NCBI GenBank assembly: GCA_963976885.1
Contig: CAXBNM010000291.1
Span: 1-6,198, forward strand
Source of the DNA: JAUIAI01 sp963976885
GTDB taxonomy: Bacteria; Pseudomonadota; Gammaproteobacteria; Burkholderiales; Burkholderiaceae_E
Reading direction: 5' to 3'
Length of the DNA stretch: 6,198 bases
Shown here: one piece after another, positions 1-5,646 of the stretch
Layout: every line of letters starts with the position of its first letter
How positions within the stretch are numbered: position 1 is the first letter of the stretch
Notes under the pieces: generated by a model
The model's database searches: none
Told to the model about the DNA's origin: nothing
Seen by the model: only the letters and a program-made list of their open reading frames with translations
Translations under genes and position numbers: made by a program

Positions 1-86
1 ACCGCAATGCATCAAGGGTGAAAACTTGTCAGAAGTGGAAAATTATGTTCCTTGGTCAGCGCTTTGCTGCAATGCGGAATGGCCCT
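1..86. other. Non-coding stretch downstream of dctM
   Basis: This is the sequence after the dctM stop codon up to the window edge. I find no convincing open frame and no intrinsic terminator. The only self-complementary pieces are very short: a 4-bp stem around 58-70 and a GGAA/TTCC pair around 38-52, neither GC-rich nor followed by a T-run on the minus strand. It is more AT-rich than the neighbouring genes, as expected for an intergenic stretch. The end of the TRAP transcript cannot be placed from this window. Confidence 0.5.
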
Positions 87-1409
87 TCAGCCAAACCAGC
101 GCAGTGCAAACAGCGTAATGCCCGGAAACACCACCAGGATCACGGTTCTGACCACATCGGAGAGAACAAATGGCAGAACAGCCCTATAGGTATGAGTAAT
201 CGGTGTGGATTTATCCATAGAATTAATTACAAACAAGTTCATCCCGACCGGCGGCGTTATCAAGCCTACTTCGACCACGATCAGCACCAGAATGCCAAAC
301 CAGATGGCGGTTTCCTCTGCCGTCAGGCCGAAATCGAGCACCGAAATGATCGGAAAGAAGATAGGCACAGTCAGCAAAATCATCGAAAGACTGTCCATCA
401 CGCAGCCAAACACCAGATAAAGCAGCAGAATCACCGACAGAATCAGCCACGGGCTCAGCCCTGCGTCGACGATCATGCCGGAGATTTCCTGAGGCACCTG
501 CGACAGCGCCAGAAAGGCGTTGTAAAACCCGGCGCCGAGCACGATCAGGAAGATCATGGCGGTACTGTTGGCCGTGGCCAGCACAGCCTCGACCAGGCCC
601 GAGCGGCTCAGGCCACCCTTGAAATAGGCAATGATGCCGGTGCCGGCCGCGCCGATAGCCGCCGCCTCGGTGGGCGTGAACCAGCCCAGATAAATGCCAC
701 CGACCACTAAAAAGAACACGATCAGGGCCGGCCACACCGCCATCAGCAGCGCAATGCGCTCACTCATCGGTGCCGGCTCGCGCAGCGTTTCCTGGCCGGG
801 CCGCAAGCGCACGTAGATGGCGATGGTCAGCATGTAACCAAGCGCGGCCAGCACCCCGGGGATGAACGCGGCCAGAAACAGTTTGGCGATGTTCTGCTCG
901 GTCAGGATGGCGTAAATCACCAGCACCACCGAGGGTGGAATCAGAATGCCCAGCGTGCCCCCTGCGGCCAGCGTGGCGGTGGCCAGTCCGCCGCTGTAGC
1001 CGTAGCGGCGCAACTCAGGCAGCGCGGCCTGGCTCATGGTGGCGGCGGTGGCCAGCGACGAGCCGCAGATGGCACCGAAGCCGGCGCAGGCCCCGACGGC
1101 CGCCATCGCCACGCCGCCTTTGCGATGCCCAAGCCAGCCCTCGGCGGCCTTGAACAGCGCGGTCGACATGCCGCCCAGCGTGGCGAACTGCCCCATCAGC
1201 AGGAACAAGGGCACGATCGACAGCGAATAGCTGGAAAAGGTGCCATAGGTTTCAGTCTTGAGGCGGGCCAGCACCACATCGGGGCCGCCGGTAATGAAGG
1301 CGGTGCCGCCCAGCCCGCACAGCAACATCGCCAGACCGATCGGCATCCGCAGAAAAATCAACACCATCAGGACGACGAACGAGGTGACGCCGACATCAAA
1401 ATCACTCAA
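87..1409 (-). CDS. dctM: TRAP transporter large permease subunit, DctM family
   Basis: Large membrane subunit of a tripartite ATP-independent periplasmic transporter. It forms the ion-coupled (usually Na+) translocation channel in the inner membrane and works with the small permease and the solute receptor encoded just upstream. The 440-residue product is the usual DctM length and almost wholly hydrophobic, with about a dozen predicted membrane segments. Family motifs are in order: FGAICGSSLATAA at residues 111-123, GGTLGILIPPS at 150-160, PTEAAAIGA at 246-254, a GCVMDSLSMILLTVP stretch at 335-349 and GLITPPVGMNLFVINS at 382-397. The start is TTG, overlapping the dctQ stop by 4 nt (TTGA). It is chosen because GGAG lies 7 nt upstream and the N-terminus MSDFDVGV...FLRMPIGLAM fits the family; the next in-frame ATG codons fall inside the first membrane helix. 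Translation is probably coupled to dctQ. Substrate unknown. Confidence 0.95.
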   Translation of the reverse strand: MSDFDVGVTSFVVLMVLIFLRMPIGLAMLLCGLGGTAFITGGPDVVLARLKTETYGTFSSYSLSIVPLFLLMGQFATLGGMSTALFKAAEGWLGHRKGGVAMAAVGACAGFGAICGSSLATAATMSQAALPELRRYGYSGGLATATLAAGGTLGILIPPSVVLVIYAILTEQNIAKLFLAAFIPGVLAALGYMLTIAIYVRLRPGQETLREPAPMSERIALLMAVWPALIVFFLVVGGIYLGWFTPTEAAAIGAAGTGIIAYFKGGLSRSGLVEAVLATANSTAMIFLIVLGAGFYNAFLALSQVPQEISGMIVDAGLSPWLILSVILLLYLVFGCVMDSLSMILLTVPIFFPIISVLDFGLTAEETAIWFGILVLIVVEVGLITPPVGMNLFVINSMDKSTPITHTYRAVLPFVLSDVVRTVILVVFPGITLFALRWFG

Positions 1410-1987
1410 TGTTCCGCTCCGGCCTCTGGCGCGATCAGGCTATCGACACCGGTAAACAACTCACGCACCCGCATCGCAGCCACATAGAGGGCAACCACCG
1501 AGGCCACGGTGGCCGCAAAAGCGCACAGCGCAAAGCCCCACCACACCGGAAACTGCAACAGGAAGGTGGTCTCGCCGTTGTCAGCCTTGTCGAGCGTGCC
1601 GACGATCAGCCGCCAGGTGAGCGCCGCAATGACCAGCGCCAGCAGGACTTCCCAGAGCATGGCCAGGAATCTTTGTCCCGTCTGGGGCAGAAACTGAGTG
1701 AACAGATCGACGGTGGCATGGCCACGCTTGAGCTGACACCAGGGAAAGAATGCAAAGATGGCGAAGGCTACGCCGGCCTCGACCAGTTCGAAGTCGCCGC
1801 GCACCGGGCCCAGATGCCTGAACAGCGCCGCCAGCGGCGCCGCCGCGCTTTCAAGCCAGGCGTTATGCCCGAGCGTATTGCCGATGCGTCCCAACACGCT
1901 GACACAGGTGATGACCACAAGGCCTACCAGTACCAGGCCGCCAAGCATCGCCATCAGGCGGCCAATCCTGAGCATCAGGTTTCGCAT
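1406..1987 (-). CDS. dctQ: TRAP transporter small permease subunit, DctQ family
   Basis: Small membrane subunit of the TRAP transporter, which pairs with DctM in the inner membrane and helps dock the solute receptor. The 193-residue product has four predicted membrane segments, roughly residues 12-34, 68-88, 106-130 and 146-172. The family signature FPWCQLKRGHATVD is at 81-94. The sequence before it, GPVRGDFELVEAGVAFA (60-76), with a longer first loop (about 35-60), marks the slightly larger DctQ subgroup. ATG at 1987 is preferred over an adjacent in-frame TTG because GGAG is 5 nt from the ATG but only 2 nt from the TTG. The gene follows dctP after 72 nt and overlaps dctM by 4 nt, so the three are almost certainly one operon. 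Low sequence conservation is normal for DctQ; motif, topology and position together make the call. Confidence 0.92.
   Translation of the reverse strand: MRNLMLRIGRLMAMLGGLVLVGLVVITCVSVLGRIGNTLGHNAWLESAAAPLAALFRHLGPVRGDFELVEAGVAFAIFAFFPWCQLKRGHATVDLFTQFLPQTGQRFLAMLWEVLLALVIAALTWRLIVGTLDKADNGETTFLLQFPVWWGFALCAFAATVASVVALYVAAMRVRELFTGVDSLIAPEAGAEH
1417..1420 (-). promoter_or_regulatory. Shine-Dalgarno for dctM (supports TTG start)
   Basis: GGAG on the minus strand lies 7 nt before the TTG that opens dctM. It sits inside the last codons of dctQ. No ATG or GTG in that frame lies at a usable distance, so this site decides the start. Confidence 0.6.
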
Positions 1988-1990
1988 CAA

Positions 1991-2000
1991 CTCTCCCCTT
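1991..2000 (-). promoter_or_regulatory. Shine-Dalgarno for dctQ (decides ATG at 1987)
   Basis: A purine run AAGGGGAGAG on the minus strand contains GGAG (1993-1996) 5 nt before the ATG at 1987. It is too close to the in-frame TTG at 1990 to serve that codon. Confidence 0.6.
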
Positions 2001-2007
2001 GCCGTCA

Positions 2008-2022
2008 GCCGGGCCCGCCGGC
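2008..2022 (-). other. GC-rich stem-loop between dctP and dctQ
   Basis: Perfect 5-bp stem GCCGG/CCGGC around a 5-nt loop in the 72-nt gap between dctP and dctQ. It is not followed by a T-run, so it is not an intrinsic terminator. In several transporter operons a hairpin after the solute-receptor gene protects that part of the mRNA and yields more receptor than permease; that role here is inference. GC-rich DNA produces stems this size by chance. Confidence 0.3.
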
Positions 2023-2059
2023 GTCATCGTGCACACCGTGTCGGGCCAGGCCGTCCGGA

Positions 2060-3106
2060 TTACTTCGTGTATTTCTCGATCAGGCCTTGGGCCTTCTTGA
2101 TCAAGGCCTGGCCATCAATGCCTTGTTTGTCGAGCGTAGCGGCCCATTCGTCATAGATGGGCAATGAGGCCTCGCGCCATTGCGCCACCTGCGCGTCATC
2201 AAGCGTGATGATGTTGTTGCCCAGCTTCACGGCAATTGCCCGGGCCGGCGCATCGGAGGCCTCCTGGGTTTTACCGGCAAAGGCCGAGAACTCCATCCCC
2301 GAGTTGTCGTCGACCGCTTTCTTCAGATCGGCCGGCAGGCTCTCGTACTTGGCCTTGTTCATGGCCAGTACAAAGGTCAGCGTGTACAAGGCCTTGTCGC
2401 CGAACTCGGTATGGTTCTTGACCAGTTCCGGCACCTTCAGCGCCGAGGTCACTTCCCATGGGATAGTGGTGGCGGGAATCACGCCTTTGGACAAGCCCTC
2501 GGAGACGGCCGGCACCGGCATACCTACCGGGGTGGCGCCGAGTCGCTCGAGCAGCGCATTGATGGTGCGCGAACCACCGCGAATTTTCACGCCAGCCAGA
2601 TCAGCCGGTTCGGTGATTGGCTCTGCCGAGTGCAACAGGCCCGGTCCGTGCACCCACGTGCCGAGGATTTTCAGGTCCTTGAACTCGGTGGTTTCCATGT
2701 CGGACTTGAACAGATCCCAGTAGGCGCGCGAGGTCGCCTCGGCGTTGGTCATGATGAAGGGCAGTTCAAAGACTTCGGTACGCGGGAAACGACCCGGGGT
2801 GTAGCCAACAACGGTCCAGACCACGTCGGCCACGCCGTCCTTGGCCTGGTCCATCAGCTCGGGCGGTTTACCGCCAAGCTGCATCGAGGGGTAACGCTTG
2901 ACGTCGATGCGCCCGCCCGATGATTTCTCGACATTGTCGGCCCAGACATCAAGCACCAGCTTGGGCACATTGGCTTGCGCCGGCAGGAAGTGGTGCAGAC
3001 GCAAGGTGACATCGGCGGCGCTGGCCGTCGAGGCGCCCGCGCCAAGGCCGGCAACCAGACCCAGAGCGCCGGCAATGCGGCTGATTTGCTTGAACTTGCT
3101 GAACAT
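2060..3106 (-). CDS. dctP: TRAP transporter solute-binding protein, DctP family
   Basis: Periplasmic receptor of the TRAP transporter; it captures the substrate, normally an organic acid, and delivers it to DctQM. The product is 348 residues. A Sec signal peptide is clear: basic MFSKFKQISR, a hydrophobic core at 11-24, and ASTASA before a likely cleavage at 30/31. The mature protein begins ADVTLRLHHFLPA. Further marks are SSGGRIDVKRYPSMQLGG (62-79), GYTPGRFPRTEVFELPF (101-117) and AGVKIRGG (171-178). The arginine at 176 aligns by motif with the conserved residue that binds the ligand carboxylate in DctP proteins. The frame is open back to 3295, but ATG at 3106 is chosen because AGGAGA precedes it and the signal peptide starts there. 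This receptor subgroup has no substrate I can name from sequence. Confidence 0.95.
   Translation of the reverse strand: MFSKFKQISRIAGALGLVAGLGAGASTASAADVTLRLHHFLPAQANVPKLVLDVWADNVEKSSGGRIDVKRYPSMQLGGKPPELMDQAKDGVADVVWTVVGYTPGRFPRTEVFELPFIMTNAEATSRAYWDLFKSDMETTEFKDLKILGTWVHGPGLLHSAEPITEPADLAGVKIRGGSRTINALLERLGATPVGMPVPAVSEGLSKGVIPATTIPWEVTSALKVPELVKNHTEFGDKALYTLTFVLAMNKAKYESLPADLKKAVDDNSGMEFSAFAGKTQEASDAPARAIAVKLGNNIITLDDAQVAQWREASLPIYDEWAATLDKQGIDGQALIKKAQGLIEKYTK
2081..2110. repeat. 9-bp inverted repeat in the 3' end of dctP
   Basis: Perfect arms CAGGCCTTG (2081-2089) and CAAGGCCTG (2102-2110) around a 12-nt loop. They lie in the codons for the C-terminal helix, where the protein itself repeats (QALIKK then QGLIEK), so the repeat may be a by-product of coding. 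In mRNA it could form a hairpin about 20 nt before the stop codon. Confidence 0.4.
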
Positions 3107-3111
3107 TTCGA

Positions 3112-3117
3112 TCTCCT
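3112..3117 (-). promoter_or_regulatory. Shine-Dalgarno for dctP (decides ATG at 3106)
   Basis: AGGAGA on the minus strand, 5 nt before the ATG at 3106. It is the strongest ribosome binding site in the window and fixes the start at the signal peptide rather than at earlier in-frame codons up to 3295. Confidence 0.8.
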
Positions 3118-3186
3118 GATTGTTTTTTGGGGAAAGCTGGTGTCCTGGTGCGCAAACCCGAGGACGTGCTGCATGGCCTGAATCTC

Positions 3187-3204
3187 TATTATTTATAACT
3201 ATAG
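3187..3204 (-). promoter_or_regulatory. AT-rich island, possible -10 region of the dctPQM promoter
   Basis: On the minus strand this reads TATAGTTATAAATAATAG, a strikingly AT-rich patch in GC-rich surroundings, 81-98 nt upstream of the dctP start. TATAGT and TATAAA both resemble a sigma-70 -10 box. I find no good TTGACA-like box at 16-18 nt spacing (the nearest is TTCGGG), so the promoter may need an activator or use another sigma factor. Position and composition are the only support. Confidence 0.3.
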
Positions 3205-3410
3205 CGATTCTTTCGCCCGAACGCCGACCCGCAATGCAAGTCGATTCGACAAGGCAACACCGAAAGCTGGCCCTCCCGGGCTGCCCGGCAGACACGCAGG
3301 ACGAACGTCAGGCAACGCGCGGGCAGAAGGCTGCAGCGGCAGTCGCCAGCAGAACAGGCTATTGCAAACAATGGGGGGGGCTGAAACGGAGGGTATTGCG
3401 AGACTGAAAA

Positions 3411-3486
3411 TGGCGCGCCCGGTTGGAATCGAACCAACGGCCCCTGGCTTCGGAGGCCAGTACTCTATCCACTGAGCTACGGGCGC
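3411..3486 (-). tRNA. tRNA-Arg, anticodon CCG
   Basis: A full 76-nt cloverleaf on the minus strand. The acceptor stem GCGCCCG pairs with CGGGCGC, followed by discriminator G and an encoded CCA. The D arm is GCTC...GAGT. The anticodon stem CTGGC/GCCAG encloses loop CTCCGAA with anticodon CCG at 3451-3453, which reads the arginine codon CGG. The variable region is GGGCC and the T arm GTTGG-TTCGATT-CCAAC. All stems pair, with one G-T at the base of the D stem. It starts 22 nt after the DUF502 stop codon, in the same direction, and may have its own promoter there. Nothing suggests a pseudo-tRNA. Confidence 0.97.
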
Positions 3487-3505
3487 TTGCTGAGTAGCTG
3501 CCGAT

Positions 3506-3511
3506 ATTCTA
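3506..3511 (-). promoter_or_regulatory. Possible -10 box for tRNA-Arg
   Basis: TAGAAT on the minus strand matches the sigma-70 -10 consensus TATAAT at five of six positions and lies 19 nt before the mature tRNA 5' end. That distance would give a leader of about 12 nt. The box includes the TAG stop codon of the upstream DUF502 gene. No clear -35 box is seen at 16-18 nt (sequence there is CACCGC-like), so the call is weak. The alternative is co-transcription with the upstream gene followed by processing. Confidence 0.3.
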
Positions 3512-4306
3512 GCGGATCGCGCCGTCTGGCGGTGAGGTAGCCGCTTCAGAGTCAGCACCAACACCACGATCGGGCTCGGCCGGCGGCTGTGAATCGCCCT
3601 CAGCCGCGGGTTTGCGGTCCGGATCGGAATGGCGGCGCGCCGGTGCCAGCGGCCGGGGCTGCGCTGGCGCCTGGCCCGAGAAGTTCATGGTGTCCGGGCT
3701 GTTGGAGCCGCCGGTAACAATAAATGACATCGCCTGATCGAATGTCCAGTCGAGAAAGACCAGGGAGGTTACGGGCAGAATTTCGACATAGCCGGAGGTT
3801 GGGTTCGGTGCGGTCGGGATATAAACCGCGGCCAGTTCCTCGCCGGTGGTCTGATCGCGCAAGACCTTGGTAACCAGACCCAGGGTTTTCATGCCGGCGG
3901 TTGGGAACTCAATCAGCACGACGCGCTTTTCACCACCGGGGGTGGCGCTGGCCACCGCCAGGAAGCGTTTGGTCGCACGGTAAATGGAGTCGACCACCGG
4001 AATGGCACCGATGGCACGCTCGGCGAAGCGGATGAGTCGCTGACCAAGCACCTGACCGGTCGCCCAACCCAGCACAAACAACAGCGCCAGCACGACCAGG
4101 ACGGCGGCCACCGACTGCAACACCTCGTTGAGCATCAGGTCGGCCAGCGCCGGGTATTGCGGGCGAATGCCAAATGCCAGGCCGCGCACCCATGGTCGAC
4201 CAATGCTTGAGAGCCAGTCGAACAGGAAACTGACAATCAACCAGGTGATGATGAGCGGCGCGGCAGTCAGCAGGCCGATGAGAATGGTACGACTGATGGA
4301 CTTCAT
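3509..4306 (-). CDS. DUF502 family inner-membrane protein
   Basis: Member of the DUF502 membrane protein family, whose function is not established. The product is 265 residues. Two predicted membrane helices (about 7-29 and 62-84) flank a short loop, followed by a soluble domain with the family marks IPVVDSIYRATKRF (102-115), a mid-domain IEFPTAGMKTLGLVTK (132-147), IPTAPNPTSGYVEILP (163-178) and AMSFIVTGGSNSPD (192-205). The domain ends near 210. It is followed by about 55 residues rich in Pro, Ala, Asp and Arg that look disordered and are longer than usual for the family. ATG at 4306 is preferred because MKSISRTILIGLLTAAPLI resembles family N-termini; an in-frame TTG at 4315 would add three residues. 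Neither has a strong Shine-Dalgarno, which fits translational coupling to the peroxidase gene ending 11 nt upstream. Its role beside a redox pair is unclear. Confidence 0.9.
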   Translation of the reverse strand: MKSISRTILIGLLTAAPLIITWLIVSFLFDWLSSIGRPWVRGLAFGIRPQYPALADLMLNEVLQSVAAVLVVLALLFVLGWATGQVLGQRLIRFAERAIGAIPVVDSIYRATKRFLAVASATPGGEKRVVLIEFPTAGMKTLGLVTKVLRDQTTGEELAAVYIPTAPNPTSGYVEILPVTSLVFLDWTFDQAMSFIVTGGSNSPDTMNFSGQAPAQPRPLAPARRHSDPDRKPAAEGDSQPPAEPDRGVGADSEAATSPPDGAIR

Positions 4307-4317
4307 TGCGGCCAAGT

Positions 4318-5646
4318 TTACTCGCTGCGGGCCGCTGCCGTATCGGTTGCCGAATCGCCGGAACGACGGTAACTGTCAGGGCGCTCAGACCTTGCCTCGA
4401 CAACCAATTGCGCCAGTGCCGGCGCGGGCGAATTCAGCGCCCCCAGCCAGGCCTGCAAGGCGTCCAGCTCGGATGCGTTCAAGCCGAGCGGACGAATCAA
4501 CGGGCTCTGGCCCGGATGCGGGGCGCCGCCCTGGTTATAAAACGCCAGCACCTGAGCCAGCGTGGAAAACCCGCCATCGTGCATAAAGGGAGCGGTAAGT
4601 GCCACGTTGCGCAACTGCGGGGTTCGGTAACGCCACCGATCGACCGGATCGAGCGTGATTTCATAGCGCCCCAGATCTTCCCGAGGCGGCTCGCTGACCG
4701 AATCAATGACACTGCGCTCTACCATCACGAACTGGCCCGGAGCGAGTTGCACCCGACGCCGGGACGGCGGGCGCTGGCGCTGCTGCTCGCGCATCCAGCC
4801 GTAACCATTGTCATGAAAGCGCTGATCGGTGAAAAGCGCATGGTCATCGGCGATCTGATGGCAGGCACTGCAGCCGGCCTTGCCGGTGAACAACCGGTAG
4901 CCGTGTTGCTCTTGCGGGCTGAGGGCATCGGCCTGCGCGCCAAACAACCACCGGTCGAAACGCGAATCGCCCGCCACCAGGCTGCGCTGATAGGCGGCCA
5001 GCGCCTGCCCGATCCGCTCCGGCCCCGGTGGCCCGCCGAGCGCCGCTTCGAACCGGCCTCGATAGTCGTCAAGCGCGTTGAGTTTGGCGATGACATGCCC
5101 TACCGAAGGGTTACCCATTTCGTTAGCCGCCAGCAGCGGCGAGAAAAACTGGGTCTCGAGCGAAAACTCCCGCCCATCCTGAAACAAGACCTGATAGAAG
5201 CCGACATTGATACTGGTGGGCGCATTGCGACGTGCCGACAAGCCATTGATGCCGATGGCCACGGCCAGTTCATTGTTGGCGAAAGCCTGCTCGGGCACAT
5301 GGCACATCGCACACGACATGGTGCCGTTCAGCGACAGCCGCCGGTCAAAGAACAATTTACGACCCAGCGCGATGGCGGCCGCACCGGTGTTGGCCGCGTT
5401 GGGCATGGCCGGCAGGCCGAGCGGCACTTGCGTGAGCCGGGCGGCAGCGATCTGCGCCCAGTCAGCCACTTGAGCGCCCAGCGCTGCGGAAGTGGCAGTG
5501 CCTGAGGGTGCAGGTGTTGGCGTGATGATTGGCGCGACAGCGGGTGCAGCGGATGCTGCAACTGTTGCCAGCCCCCCCAGTGCCAGGACCAGCGCGGCCA
5601 TTTGCCGGCCGGCCGAAGTTACGCGCCACCCTTTTTGCTCAATCAC
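4318..5646 (-). CDS. Di-haem cytochrome c peroxidase / MauG-family protein
   Basis: Exported c-type cytochrome of the bacterial di-haem peroxidase/MauG superfamily, which reduces H2O2 or performs oxidative modification of a protein partner in the periplasm. The product is 442 residues. A signal peptide covers about 1-34 (basic start, core MAALVLALGGLATVAA at 16-31), then a Pro/Ala/Thr-rich linker runs to about 60. Haem-binding CXXCH motifs are CAMCH (112-116) and CSACH (259-263). Other family marks are ALGRKLFFDRRLSLNGTMSC (93-112), FQDGREFSLETQ (155-166), NEMGN (175-179) and RTPQLRNVALTAPFMHDGGF (341-360). The glutamate in NEMGN matches the conserved active-site glutamate. Glutamine 156 replaces the usual inter-haem tryptophan. 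The last 28 residues are a charged tail. The GTG start overlaps the SCO stop codon by 4 nt (GTGA); ATG at 5601 would shorten the basic region. Whether it is a true peroxidase or a MauG-like modifying enzyme cannot be settled here. Confidence 0.93.
   Translation of the reverse strand: MIEQKGWRVTSAGRQMAALVLALGGLATVAASAAPAVAPIITPTPAPSGTATSAALGAQVADWAQIAAARLTQVPLGLPAMPNAANTGAAAIALGRKLFFDRRLSLNGTMSCAMCHVPEQAFANNELAVAIGINGLSARRNAPTSINVGFYQVLFQDGREFSLETQFFSPLLAANEMGNPSVGHVIAKLNALDDYRGRFEAALGGPPGPERIGQALAAYQRSLVAGDSRFDRWLFGAQADALSPQEQHGYRLFTGKAGCSACHQIADDHALFTDQRFHDNGYGWMREQQRQRPPSRRRVQLAPGQFVMVERSVIDSVSEPPREDLGRYEITLDPVDRWRYRTPQLRNVALTAPFMHDGGFSTLAQVLAFYNQGGAPHPGQSPLIRPLGLNASELDALQAWLGALNSPAPALAQLVVEARSERPDSYRRSGDSATDTAAARSE

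Larger units (their letters stand above)
3107..3410. other. Gene-free region between tRNA-Arg and dctP
   Basis: These 304 nt separate the tRNA 3' end from the dctP start. I see no gene: open frames here lack family features, a credible start or a ribosome site, and one is just read-through across the tRNA. Contents worth noting are an AT-rich island (about 3187-3204), a run of eight G (3373-3380) and a small CCGGG/CCCGG stem (3276-3288) with no T-run. The region presumably holds the 3' trailer of the tRNA transcript, the dctP promoter and its mRNA leader. I could not identify an operator palindrome. Confidence 0.6.

Noticed and set aside
2..77. Related sequences CCGCAATGC (2-10) and GCAATGCGG (69-77) as element ends or an attachment repeat
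   Set aside because: As an inverted repeat they are only 9 bp with a mismatch, and no mobile gene lies nearby; chance is sufficient.
18..710. A 230-residue plus-strand open frame opposite dctM
   Set aside because: Its composition (His, Gln, Arg, Asp) is that of a reverse-strand shadow of a hydrophobic membrane protein; dctM motifs are unambiguous on the other strand.
1409..2167. A 252-residue plus-strand open frame opposite dctQ and the dctP end
   Set aside because: Same shadow composition, and it crosses two real genes and their intergenic gap.
3276..3288. CCGGG/CCCGG hairpin as a terminator after the tRNA
   Set aside because: The stem is only 5 bp with a 3-nt loop, and no T-run follows on the minus strand.
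3107..3295. N-terminal extension of dctP to an upstream start at 3295
   Set aside because: It would bury the signal peptide behind 63 residues. The ATG at 3106 has an AGGAGA site and begins a textbook signal peptide.
3199..3567. A 122-residue minus-strand open frame across the tRNA
   Set aside because: It contains the translated tRNA-Arg (ending GAVGSIPTGRA), a well-known artefact of reading through tRNA genes. It has no family features outside that stretch.
4306..5505. A 399-residue plus-strand open frame opposite the di-haem peroxidase
   Set aside because: It is antisense to a gene with clear haem motifs, is very rich in Arg and Gly, starts with TTG without a ribosome site, and has no recognisable domain. 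Long antisense frames are expected in GC-rich DNA.
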